In this document: positions 5,512 through 13,651 of the stretch, in pieces
How positions within the stretch are numbered: the stretch's first letter is position 1
Layout of the letters: every line of letters starts with the position of its first letter
NCBI GenBank assembly: GCA_002726845.1
Contig: PBSP01000089.1
Span: forward strand, 1-20,416
Origin: Methanobacteriota archaeon
GTDB lineage: Archaea; Thermoplasmatota; Poseidoniia; Poseidoniales; Poseidoniaceae
DNA length: 20,416 nt
Reading direction: 5' to 3'
The notes under the pieces: model-generated
Databases searched by the model: none
What the model saw: the letters and a program-made list of their open reading frames with translations, nothing else
What the model was told of the DNA's origin: nothing
Translations under genes and position numbers: made by a program

Positions 5512-8500
5512 TTGCTCGTTTCGCTTCTAACGCTTGTTCTTGCAGGAGCAGCGGCTTTGGCGATTTATGGACTGAGGAAAGAATGTTCCAATGGAGCAAA
5601 GTTGCTGATTTTCATCACGCCTCTTGCTGATGGTGCGCTGACGTACCTGATTTTGACATGGATGAATCATTCGGGCCCGATTGCATTTGTCGGAGGATTG
5701 ATGTTCGGTATTGTAAGTTTGCTCGGTGTTCAGGCCATCGTTTCACCAAGACGCTTGCTCGCCTTTCGCTTGGCTTGGCAACATTTGGTCAGGAAGAAAC
5801 GACAGGCAGCTCTGTTGATGGCAGGATTGTTGATCGGCTCTGCAATCATCAGTTCCTCGCTCATTGTCGGTGATTCGCTCGATCAAACGGTGCGAAAAGA
5901 GGTCGATGCTGCGTGGGGAGATACCGATGTTCTTGTTTCCGGTTTTGACCAAACATCGGGCCAAGTAGTCGAGATCCCGCAATCTGTTGTTGACGATCTT
6001 CGAACTGCTGGAATCGACGAACTCGATGACGTTCAAGCTGGACGTGTCGTGTCAACATCGGTAGTGACCGCCAAGGGAACTGCCAATCCAAGCGTCGCTT
6101 GGTTTGCTCTTGAACATCGAGATGATGTGAAAATCGGTTCGAATGAAAACGGCTTAACATGGAATGAATTGGAGGAAATAAGTCGTTTCTCTTCCACACC
6201 GCAAATCGTTGTCAATCGGATTTTTTCTGATGAATTGGAAGTCGGTGTCAATGAATCGGTTCAGTTGGGTTGGTACGTGCGAAATCAAAATGGAATCGAG
6301 CGAATTGAGCAGAATTTTACAATCCATCAGATTGCAGAAATGGAAGGACAAGGTCAACTCGCAGGGACCACATCACCAGCGATCTTCACCGACCTCTCGA
6401 CTGCCCAAATGTGGCAACAATCGGAAAAGAACGTGACGTCGATACGAATCTCTCTTCGTAACATCGAGGAATCAAGAAGTGCGCTGAATCCAATCATCGA
6501 TGAAGTCATCGATGCACTCAATGCAACCATTGGTGCCGAGGAATCAGGGTTGCAATTGCTATCGCAGAGCGATGCAATTACCGTTGCATCGACCAATGGA
6601 TTGGGGCGCCTTTCTCCAAGGATTGTAACCAGTTTGAACGAAAACAGAACAACTCTTGTTCCAAATGCATCCATGATGGAGGTATTGCAGGTTCCTTTGG
6701 TGGAGTTGGAATCGAATGCATCGAATTTGCTTACCCTGGCCGATGCAGAACTCGATGGTGTGGTCAAAGAAGAGGACACATTGTGGCACTGGGGGGCGGC
6801 TGGAATTGGTTTTGAAACCAACGAAACTTCTTGGGTGTGGCGTGTCCCACAAGGCGAAATCGTGAACGATGTGTCAATTGATGGTACGTACGGTTTCGCA
6901 GCTTTTGGGCAAGGATTGGTCGTCGGAAATACCTCTGATGAAGATGAAACCCGACGCTTGTTGAAAGACAAGAACATCGTTGCTGTCTCCTCGGTTTCGA
7001 GTCAGTGGGTGGCGATCGAGTCGGGTAACGATAATGCTATTTGGTACGGAGACGTTGGTCAAGACGATATTCAAAGTTACCCATTACTGTTCGAGTTGCC
7101 GCAGACCGTTTTGAACTGGGACCTTCGACAAGACACCGCATCTGTCTACCTTCGTGTTGAAGGACTTCTTGATTCTACATATTACAAACGTGCGATTTCA
7201 AATCCAGAACAACCGTTTGTTGAAATCGAAGAAGACGAATGGCCAAGCTCCGTGGAGCAAGCCCCTGCAGTTTGTCCTGCTCAGGGAGTGAATTCCAACT
7301 CAACCTACGCTTGGTGCATCGAACACCCAGGTCTTGTGCTTCGTTCCATCGCTGACGGTACCGTTCATTCAATCCGTTTACCCATCTTGTCCGATGCAGG
7401 CGGTTTTGGAACACTCCCTCAGATGTTTTTCGCTCTTGGTGGAGATGTCGATGCGCTGTCGGTCGATCAGGGCAGCGTTCGGATTGGAGAACGTCTTCAA
7501 TCGCTTGCGTTGGTTGCTGATGGAAACATCACCGTTTCGGGACTGTTCCAATATGCATTCGGCTCGGATGCATCGCTGAATCTCAGTATTTCTGGTTCGT
7601 TTGTCGACGATGAGCGTTTGTCTTCCCTTTCCGACTTGGACCCTGTGATTCTCGGACTGATCAACATGAGCGATGCAGAATCCTTGGCTGCAGCTGATCA
7701 ACATGAGCGGTCGATGCTAGTCTTGAGCAACGTCTCTACAGCGGAGGTTGCACTGATTGAAGCCCATCTCGATTCGTTAATGGGCGTTGATGATTTGTAT
7801 ATATCCGTACAGGCTGTGAAGCTCGATGCATTGGAACGTGCGGAAGCGTCATCAGGTGTTCTCTCAGCGATGTTTCTCGTCTTTGGTTCGTTTACGATTG
7901 CTGCTGGAATCTTGTTGGTTCTAACCATTGTCACCATGCTAATTGATGTGCGGCAGAAAGAGTATGCCACTGTTCGTGCCCTTGGCATGACGCGCTCGGA
8001 TCTTCGTTACATTGCCATGATTGAAGGTTCCATTGCTGCGTTGGTTGGATGTGCAGCAGGATCTCTGGTTGGCGTGGGTCTTGCATGGCTAATTGGTATT
8101 GGTTTTTCGAACGTGTTTGCCAGTGCTGGTGCGGATGTGTTTTCATTTCATGTTGAAATTTCATCTCTTCTTGCAGGGTGGTTTTGGGGGTTCCATATCG
8201 CCCTCTTGACGTTGTTCGGTTCGGCATTGTGGTCTTCAAGGATGATTATCGTTCACGCACTAAAGAGCGTTCCGCAGAGGGTGTCCAAACGAATTCCATG
8301 GGTCTTGTACGTGGTTCTCATCGGTATGTTTGGGACCATGTTTGGCAGTCTTGGTCTGTTTTTGATCGGTGGAGATACTATCGCTCACACAGCATGGATT
8401 GTGTTTGGTTGTGCTGCTGTGCTCTTTGTGTGTCCACTGGTTTTCTGGGTGGTACCTGTTTTGCGTGCTCAAAAGACTGATAGCGGTGCACTTCCAACTT

Positions 8501-10017
8501 ACAGAGAGGCTCCGCGAAAGACCATTGGATTCATCGGTGTGCTTCTTCTGATTTGGACTGCTCTGCCTTCATCAATCGATCCTGTTCGCTCGGGATTGGA
8601 ACCAAATGAATTCTCTTTCATCGTTGTTGGCTTGGTGCAAGTCTTTGCTGGAGTTTTTGTTCTTTCATCGCTCGCTCCACTGATGATTCGTAGTTTGCTG
8701 CGGGTTGCAGCGTTTCGCAGTGGACCTGTCGTTCCGGTTGCGCTCTCATATCCATTGCAAAAACCCTTACGCACAGCCGTTGTTATGGGGATGTTTTCAA
8801 TCACCGTGTTTTCGGTCGTTGTTCTGAGCGGTTACACGCTACAATTCGAGAATTACTCAAGCAGTTTTGTTGAGGAATCGGAAGGGGAGTTCGAATTGCT
8901 GTTGTCCGCTTCCAGAACCCGCCCCTTGCAACTTGATGGTCCAGTATCGGATTGGGAACTGCAACGTGCAGATGCAGAACAAATCGACGCTGTAGGGCGC
9001 GTCTACAGAGCTCAGGCGTTCATCGAAAATCAAGAAGAGGAACGCTCACCTTACGTGTTGCGTGGTGTCGATGAAGCGTTTGCACAACACGGAGGGTTGC
9101 CGCTGCACATATGGGATCCTGGGCTCGGCAGATCATCAGCAGAGGCTTGGGCAACAATGCACGATCGAGGCAACGTTGTCTTTGTTGACGCCTCATTTGG
9201 ATTGGAATCAAGTCTTGACGGAGCAAACGTCGGGGTTTTCTCGGTTAAGGTTGGTGAAAACATTACGATTATTGATGCTGAACAACCCAGCCATCGTCGC
9301 GTAATGCAGGTTGGTGGAATTCTCGAGCAATCCTCGTATTTGTTTTCGGCAGGGGTGTGGATGCCCTCTGAGTCCGTAGTTGAGCAGTACGATGGTTCAC
9401 TAACCCGTGTCTATGTTTCTGTTTCAGAAGACAGCGCACCAACAACGGATTATGACAACAGCAATGTGCGTTATTTCGCTGCTGCAAAAAAGTCAGCCTC
9501 TGAGCGTGAGGCAGCAACAGAACTTGCGGAGCATCTACGCCTTGATTTGGAAAAAGAAGGGGTTGATGTCTCTGTTATCGCTGAAGATGTTGCACTCGTG
9601 CAGGCTCTCGTGTTGTCGATTCTTGCGTTGTTTGAGGGGTACCTCGCCATCGGTTTGATCATAGGTATAGCCGGAATTGGTGTGGTGACGTATCGTTCAG
9701 TCTCTGAACGTCGAAAGCACATCGGTATGCTGCGGGCGCTAGGTTTCACAAGAGGAATGGTAATGCGGGTGCATCTGATTGAGGTTGGATGGGTCTCTCT
9801 ACTGGGCATCTTCAACGGTGTTGCTGTTGCATTGATGTTTCACATCGGCCTCCATTCTGCGATATGGAAGGACGAGGGGGCAAGTCTTGTTCTTCCATGG
9901 ACGACTGTGATGTGGGTGTTGATTGGGGGGGCTCTCTTGGTTTATCTTGCTACGTTGACACCCGTCAGGACTGCTTCAAGAATCCAACCCTCGGAGGCGC
10001 TCCGTTCTCCAAACTAA
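5512..10017 (+). CDS. FtsX/MacB-family ABC permease, double module with very large extracytoplasmic loop
   Basis: About 1501 residues from TTG 5512. The N terminus has three extra membrane helices (about 1-20, 31-50, 55-77). A helix at 99-120 opens the first permease module (WQHLVRKKRQAALLMAGLLIGSA). A roughly 660-residue extracytoplasmic loop (121-780) follows, then an FtsX core of three helices (about 783-920) with the conserved RALGMTRSDLRYI segment. More helices follow at about 927-1000 and 1003-1113. A second module has a roughly 250-residue loop (1114-1364) and a final FtsX core (1365-1495) with RALGFTRGMVMR. Residues about 396-637 look like repeated short beta blades (WVWRVPQGEI, FAAFGQGLVV, PGLVLRSIADG) and may be a propeller-like insertion in the MacB periplasmic-type domain. 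Partnered with the upstream ATPase, it probably extracts or transmits force to lipids, lipoproteins or cell-surface proteins; the substrate is unknown. Confidence 0.9.
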   Translation: MLVSLLTLVLAGAAALAIYGLRKECSNGAKLLIFITPLADGALTYLILTWMNHSGPIAFVGGLMFGIVSLLGVQAIVSPRRLLAFRLAWQHLVRKKRQAALLMAGLLIGSAIISSSLIVGDSLDQTVRKEVDAAWGDTDVLVSGFDQTSGQVVEIPQSVVDDLRTAGIDELDDVQAGRVVSTSVVTAKGTANPSVAWFALEHRDDVKIGSNENGLTWNELEEISRFSSTPQIVVNRIFSDELEVGVNESVQLGWYVRNQNGIERIEQNFTIHQIAEMEGQGQLAGTTSPAIFTDLSTAQMWQQSEKNVTSIRISLRNIEESRSALNPIIDEVIDALNATIGAEESGLQLLSQSDAITVASTNGLGRLSPRIVTSLNENRTTLVPNASMMEVLQVPLVELESNASNLLTLADAELDGVVKEEDTLWHWGAAGIGFETNETSWVWRVPQGEIVNDVSIDGTYGFAAFGQGLVVGNTSDEDETRRLLKDKNIVAVSSVSSQWVAIESGNDNAIWYGDVGQDDIQSYPLLFELPQTVLNWDLRQDTASVYLRVEGLLDSTYYKRAISNPEQPFVEIEEDEWPSSVEQAPAVCPAQGVNSNSTYAWCIEHPGLVLRSIADGTVHSIRLPILSDAGGFGTLPQMFFALGGDVDALSVDQGSVRIGERLQSLALVADGNITVSGLFQYAFGSDASLNLSISGSFVDDERLSSLSDLDPVILGLINMSDAESLAAADQHERSMLVLSNVSTAEVALIEAHLDSLMGVDDLYISVQAVKLDALERAEASSGVLSAMFLVFGSFTIAAGILLVLTIVTMLIDVRQKEYATVRALGMTRSDLRYIAMIEGSIAALVGCAAGSLVGVGLAWLIGIGFSNVFASAGADVFSFHVEISSLLAGWFWGFHIALLTLFGSALWSSRMIIVHALKSVPQRVSKRIPWVLYVVLIGMFGTMFGSLGLFLIGGDTIAHTAWIVFGCAAVLFVCPLVFWVVPVLRAQKTDSGALPTYREAPRKTIGFIGVLLLIWTALPSSIDPVRSGLEPNEFSFIVVGLVQVFAGVFVLSSLAPLMIRSLLRVAAFRSGPVVPVALSYPLQKPLRTAVVMGMFSITVFSVVVLSGYTLQFENYSSSFVEESEGEFELLLSASRTRPLQLDGPVSDWELQRADAEQIDAVGRVYRAQAFIENQEEERSPYVLRGVDEAFAQHGGLPLHIWDPGLGRSSAEAWATMHDRGNVVFVDASFGLESSLDGANVGVFSVKVGENITIIDAEQPSHRRVMQVGGILEQSSYLFSAGVWMPSESVVEQYDGSLTRVYVSVSEDSAPTTDYDNSNVRYFAAAKKSASEREAATELAEHLRLDLEKEGVDVSVIAEDVALVQALVLSILALFEGYLAIGLIIGIAGIGVVTYRSVSERRKHIGMLRALGFTRGMVMRVHLIEVGWVSLLGIFNGVAVALMFHIGLHSAIWKDEGASLVLPWTTVMWVLIGGALLVYLATLTPVRTASRIQPSEALRSPN

Positions 10018-10094
10018 AATAAATATCCGATTCAGTGGAGTGTTTTCGGCGAGATTTATTTTAATCTTGGATTTCAATTAATATCGCACCCATA

Positions 10095-10103
10095 GTATAT
10101 ATA
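10095..10103 (+). promoter_or_regulatory. TATA box of the 1050-residue surface-protein gene
   Basis: GTATATATA is a near-consensus archaeal TATA element. A start about 22-25 bases downstream (near 10125) would leave a leader of some 25 bases that contains the Shine-Dalgarno. The 133-base gap from 10018 also contains T-rich tracts (TTTTCGG, ATTTATTTTAATCTT) that could terminate the permease transcript, but no hairpin is clear there. Confidence 0.6.
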
Positions 10104-10138
10104 CGTCGTTTATCGTAGGGCGAGTTACCGCCCTTATT

Positions 10139-10143
10139 GGAGG
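10139..10143 (+). promoter_or_regulatory. Shine-Dalgarno of the 1050-residue surface-protein gene
   Basis: GGAGG lies 7 bases before ATG 10151. An ATG at 10146 is closer but hits a stop after one more codon, so 10151 is the start. Confidence 0.7.
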
Positions 10144-10150
10144 ATATGAC

Positions 10151-13100
10151 ATGAGAAAAATTACCCCTGTAATGCTCGTGCTGTTGTTGGTGGCAAGCCT
10201 GATGGCAAACATCGACATCACACAACTTGAAACAACCGAAGTAATTGAGGATACAGGCGCCCGCAGTGGTGCTGATGTTGAACTCGTAGCAATTACCTCA
10301 CCGAAAGAAACCCAATGCAACCCAGAGTGCCGCAATGAAATTTTCGTTGGTCAACCTACAACCTTCGAAGTCTTCATTGAGAATTCCGGTGATCAAGCCA
10401 TCACCGAAATGGGTTACAAAGCCCAAGTTTGGATTGCTGACGGAAACGGCAATCCAATCATGCTTGCCAAGGATAGCACAGGTGCAGACCTAGAGTACAA
10501 CAACCCCGATGTTATCTGCGATGATGCGAGTGTTTGTGCTGATCAATCGCTTGCACCCGGTGCTGTCTTCAAGGGCGGAAAGACCACGCTTCAATACGGC
10601 GGCGGCGACGCAACATGGACACCTGCAGCAGGTATTTACGTCATTCAAATTGAAACCTATTCCGACCAAGACGTCGACCCAGGTAACGATGTTCAACAGG
10701 TGTATGTCGAAGTTGTCGATTACCTCGACATCGATATTGACATTGAATGGGACGATGGCTCTGTTGTAGCAACCGGAGAAGGAAGCAAGGCCTTCACAGT
10801 CAGCGTTAGCCTCAACGGCTCCTCTGACTTCATTACCCACAATCTCACTATGGAAATCGACGTCAGTGGTGACCTAGCATCCGCAACTGGTGGCCCGAAC
10901 AACGACGATCTGTTGTCTCTCACCGCTGGATCCCTAGTTCACTCCGTGAACGTTGGAACCGACCAAGTCGTTATGGTGTACCAAAACGAATCGGATCCAA
11001 CCGATAACATCACAGACATCCGAACCATCATGTCCGACGACATCAGCAACGGTGTTTGGACCTACACAGGCGCCGTTCTTCCTGATACAGGGATACAGGA
11101 AGCAGCCTACAGCATTGATGTTTCCATTGGCGACTATTCGCTGTACGGACAGTTTGAGTCCTGTATGGATACCGTACTCGTAAACACAACGGACGAGGAC
11201 GGCAATGAGATCCAAACTGAGGAAACCTACTCCAACTTCTGTGAAGAATCCTTCAATAAGGACGACATTACCAAAAACAACGCAGATGAAATCACAGGTA
11301 CGTTGAGTACCTTCCACGACATCCGCATTTCGATGTTGACAATTAACCAAGGATACAACAGCGACGGTACTGGTATTCCAACCTTTACTGTTGGTGCGGG
11401 TGAGCCAGGAGACCTTTCTGTCGGCGTTTCGTACATCGACGCAGCGGTTGAACACCGCGGTTCATCGGCTACAGAACTTTACGATTGGAACGTTTCTTTC
11501 ACCATTACGAACCAAGACACAGGTGAAGTCATCAACGAACTTGAGAACCAGTGTCTACAAGGCGTGGAGCCTTCCTACAACTATGCGCTTCTTGGTACCG
11601 GTGCAAACGCCTTTGACCAGGGTCACGCATGTACTATGGTCGAGTTTGATGTTGGTACATACACTGTTGAAGCGGAACTCATCATGGGTGGAAAGACCAC
11701 GGATCAAAAGCCGAGCAACAATGTTGTATCCATGGAAAAGGAAGTCCGAAACAACCTTCCAGTCATTTCTTCACTGGACTTGGTCACCCAGGGCGACCTG
11801 ATGCTTGGCATGGAAAACATGCTCGAGTTCGAAGTATCCGTCTTTGATGCAGATGATGTCACTGGCGAAGAACTCACGTTCGCTTGGACGGGTGGAGCTG
11901 AGAGCATCGCTCTTGCTGGATGTGGTGGTGTCGGCGGTGCCGCACGTACCTGTACAACTCCTGTCATTCAGGACTTCGTGACGACCTTCCCAGTCGTTGT
12001 TACCATTACCGACGCTCACGGCGGTGAAGTAAGCGAAGAGATCATCATCGAGATTTGGAACGATGGTGTTGCAACCGATTCAACCGATAACGGAATCACA
12101 ATGGATTATTCTTTAACTTACTTCAGTAAGTCTGAGTTCACAATTGCGATTACAGACGGAGATGCCAACGCTTGCTCAGGCATTACCTTGCCTGACGGAT
12201 CCGGCGGCGAACTGTCCGGTGTTTACAACCCAGTGGCTGTGGTTGATTACGAACCGGTAACCACCTACGCAGCAAACGACGTCCTTGAACACAGCATCGA
12301 CATGGTCTTTGATTCTGGACTTGGAGCCTCGTCGCTTTGGTTCACAACCAATTGCAACAGTCCAACCTTAACACAGATGCTTTCCAACAGCGCCGCAAAC
12401 AGTGAAGAGGACTCCACCAAGTCTGTTTTGTCTGCTGTGCTCGATGGACCGGTCCTTCCTGCAGGACAGTTCCTGCTCATCGGTGAAGAACTGCAAGCAA
12501 AGGATGCACCGAGTGCATCGATCAGTGGGTTTACTGCAGCACCGGCGTTCAATGGTGAAATCGTCATGAACTGGGCCGTTGAAGGAACTCCGTTGTCCGG
12601 TGACGAAATCGTCATCGAAATCACAAACCCTGACGGTACCGTCTTCGAAGACAGCCGCACAACCTCCGATACAACCTACTCGTACGGTTCACAAAACACG
12701 GTACACGCTGGTTCATACGACATCACTGTCGCAGTCTGCAACCAAGACAACCTCTGCAGTACGCCAATCGGAAGTGCTACAGTCGTTGCTGACAAGCAGG
12801 TCGATGGTGGTAGTGCAATCGATGTCGCAGTCGTAACTGATTACGATACTGGTTTCTACACACTCTCGTGGAAAACAAACGGTAATCTTGACGATGTTGC
12901 CAAGTGGAAAGTTTGCCATGCAAACCAAGCATTCGATGCCGTGAACATGCCAAACAACTGTGTCGAGACTGCAGATGCAGATACATTGACCGTCGACGTT
13001 GTCATGTCCGACCAGCCAGGAACGTATACCAAGTACTTCGTTGTCGTACCTGAGGACGCAGTTGGAAACATCGCTAACGCCGGATCATCGAGTGATTCTG

Positions 13101-13303
13101 GTGCCGACGCACAGTACAACCGTGCCGCAGATACCGGAGAAATCGACAACAACAACACCGACGCAGACGACAAGTCGAGCGGAGAGCTCCCAGGCTGGAC
13201 CTGGGGCGCCATTGGTGGAGTCGTTGTTGTAGCGTTCATCGCAGGAGCCTTCATCCTCTCACGAGGCGGTGGCGACGGCGAAGACAAAGACTGGGATTAC
13301 TGA
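10151..13303 (+). CDS. Large secreted, C-terminally membrane-anchored surface protein with Ig-like domains
   Basis: 1050 residues. The N-terminal signal peptide is about residues 1-19 (basic MRKITP, then a hydrophobic run). The extracellular part is strongly acidic and beta-rich. Residues about 40-190 look like a CARDB-type domain (ADVELVAIT ... FVGQPTTFEVFIENSGDQAI). About 530-640 is PKD/Ig-like (FDADDVTGEELTFAWTGG ... VVVTITDAHGG), and about 786-880 and 882-978 are fibronectin-III-like (FYTLSWKTNGN ... YFVVVPEDAVGN). An Asn/Asp-rich linker leads to LPGWTWG and one membrane helix (about 1018-1038) ending in SRGGG, with the acidic tail EDKDWDY inside. Cys residues come in close pairs, suggesting extracellular disulfides, and N-x-S/T sites are frequent. 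It is probably an S-layer-like, adhesion or scaffold protein. It has its own TATA box and Shine-Dalgarno and ends at a strong two-hairpin terminator. Confidence 0.87.
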   Translation: MRKITPVMLVLLLVASLMANIDITQLETTEVIEDTGARSGADVELVAITSPKETQCNPECRNEIFVGQPTTFEVFIENSGDQAITEMGYKAQVWIADGNGNPIMLAKDSTGADLEYNNPDVICDDASVCADQSLAPGAVFKGGKTTLQYGGGDATWTPAAGIYVIQIETYSDQDVDPGNDVQQVYVEVVDYLDIDIDIEWDDGSVVATGEGSKAFTVSVSLNGSSDFITHNLTMEIDVSGDLASATGGPNNDDLLSLTAGSLVHSVNVGTDQVVMVYQNESDPTDNITDIRTIMSDDISNGVWTYTGAVLPDTGIQEAAYSIDVSIGDYSLYGQFESCMDTVLVNTTDEDGNEIQTEETYSNFCEESFNKDDITKNNADEITGTLSTFHDIRISMLTINQGYNSDGTGIPTFTVGAGEPGDLSVGVSYIDAAVEHRGSSATELYDWNVSFTITNQDTGEVINELENQCLQGVEPSYNYALLGTGANAFDQGHACTMVEFDVGTYTVEAELIMGGKTTDQKPSNNVVSMEKEVRNNLPVISSLDLVTQGDLMLGMENMLEFEVSVFDADDVTGEELTFAWTGGAESIALAGCGGVGGAARTCTTPVIQDFVTTFPVVVTITDAHGGEVSEEIIIEIWNDGVATDSTDNGITMDYSLTYFSKSEFTIAITDGDANACSGITLPDGSGGELSGVYNPVAVVDYEPVTTYAANDVLEHSIDMVFDSGLGASSLWFTTNCNSPTLTQMLSNSAANSEEDSTKSVLSAVLDGPVLPAGQFLLIGEELQAKDAPSASISGFTAAPAFNGEIVMNWAVEGTPLSGDEIVIEITNPDGTVFEDSRTTSDTTYSYGSQNTVHAGSYDITVAVCNQDNLCSTPIGSATVVADKQVDGGSAIDVAVVTDYDTGFYTLSWKTNGNLDDVAKWKVCHANQAFDAVNMPNNCVETADADTLTVDVVMSDQPGTYTKYFVVVPEDAVGNIANAGSSSDSGADAQYNRAADTGEIDNNNTDADDKSSGELPGWTWGAIGGVVVVAFIAGAFILSRGGGDGEDKDWDY

Positions 13304-13333
13304 TATCAAACCGATTGAGTGATTCGTCGAAAC

Positions 13334-13352
13334 CTGTGCAGTGACTGCACAG
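13334..13352 (+). other. Perfect 8-bp hairpin upstream of the terminator
   Basis: CTGTGCAG, loop TGA, CTGCACAG. It lies 30 bases after the surface-protein stop and 5 bases before the terminator stem. It may stabilise the mRNA 3' end or be part of a compound terminator. Confidence 0.7.
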
Positions 13353-13357
13353 AAGCC

Positions 13358-13396
13358 GCCAGAGAGGGTGTTCAGGCACCCTCTCTGGCCTTTTTT
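13358..13396 (+). terminator. Intrinsic-type terminator after the 1050-residue surface-protein gene
   Basis: A perfect 13-bp stem (13358-13370 with 13377-13389) has the loop TTCAGG and is followed after one C by TTTTTT at 13391-13396 and more A/T. This is the textbook layout of a factor-independent terminator, although archaeal polymerase usually needs only the T tract. It should separate the two surface-protein transcripts. Confidence 0.8.
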
Positions 13397-13593
13397 ATTT
13401 ACACGTCAGTCGAGCATCAAAATCATCACGAATGATCAAGATTTTTTTCGTTTTGAGTTTATACGAATTTTTGAATAAAAATATATGTTCATTTTACAAA
13501 TTGTTTGTACCATTGAGTAAGAAAATTTCCTCTCAGTATAACGTTTAGTAAACCGTCTGAAAAACAGAATTCAAAGATTTTGCACCCCAACTC

Positions 13594-13601
13594 CTATAAG
13601 T
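13594..13601 (+). promoter_or_regulatory. Putative TATA box of the giant surface-protein gene
   Basis: CTATAAGT is placed so that a start 22-25 bases downstream would give a leader of about 28 bases containing the Shine-Dalgarno, the same geometry as the preceding surface-protein gene. Other TATA-like words exist farther upstream (around 13455 and 13480), so the choice is moderate. Confidence 0.45.
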
Positions 13602-13638
13602 GGCGGAGAACGTGGTTGCACTTGCATACAGTCCGTAT

Positions 13639-13645
13639 GGGGTGA
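13639..13645 (+). promoter_or_regulatory. Shine-Dalgarno of the giant surface-protein gene
   Basis: GGGGTGA lies 6 bases before ATG 13652. The in-frame ATG at 13646 directly touches this site and is therefore a poor start; ATG 13637 meets a stop after two codons. Confidence 0.6.
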
Positions 13646-13651
13646 ATGACT

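Larger units (their letters stand above)
13397..13651. other. AT-rich intergenic region upstream of the giant surface-protein gene
   Basis: Together with the terminator this makes a 348-base gap without a supported gene. Bases about 13430-13560 are markedly AT-rich, with A and T runs (ATTTTTTTC, GAATTTTTGAATAAAAATATATG), several TATA-like words and no open frame with protein character. The right end carries the likely promoter and Shine-Dalgarno of the giant gene. The rest may hold activator sites or be a bent or melting-prone segment; I see no tRNA, no long inverted repeat and no mobile-element end. Confidence 0.6.

Noticed and set aside
10018..10094. Hairpin terminator after the permease gene
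   Set aside because: Only T-rich tracts are visible; no convincing stem-loop. T-tract termination is possible but unspecific.
10934..11455. Long antisense frame within the 1050-residue surface gene
   Set aside because: It is a by-product of the codon bias of the sense gene; Cys/Val-rich with no domain, start signal or promoter.
12856..13287. Antisense frame over the C-terminal end of the surface gene
   Set aside because: It mirrors the acidic linker and membrane helix codons of the sense gene; low-complexity Ser/Thr/Pro product.
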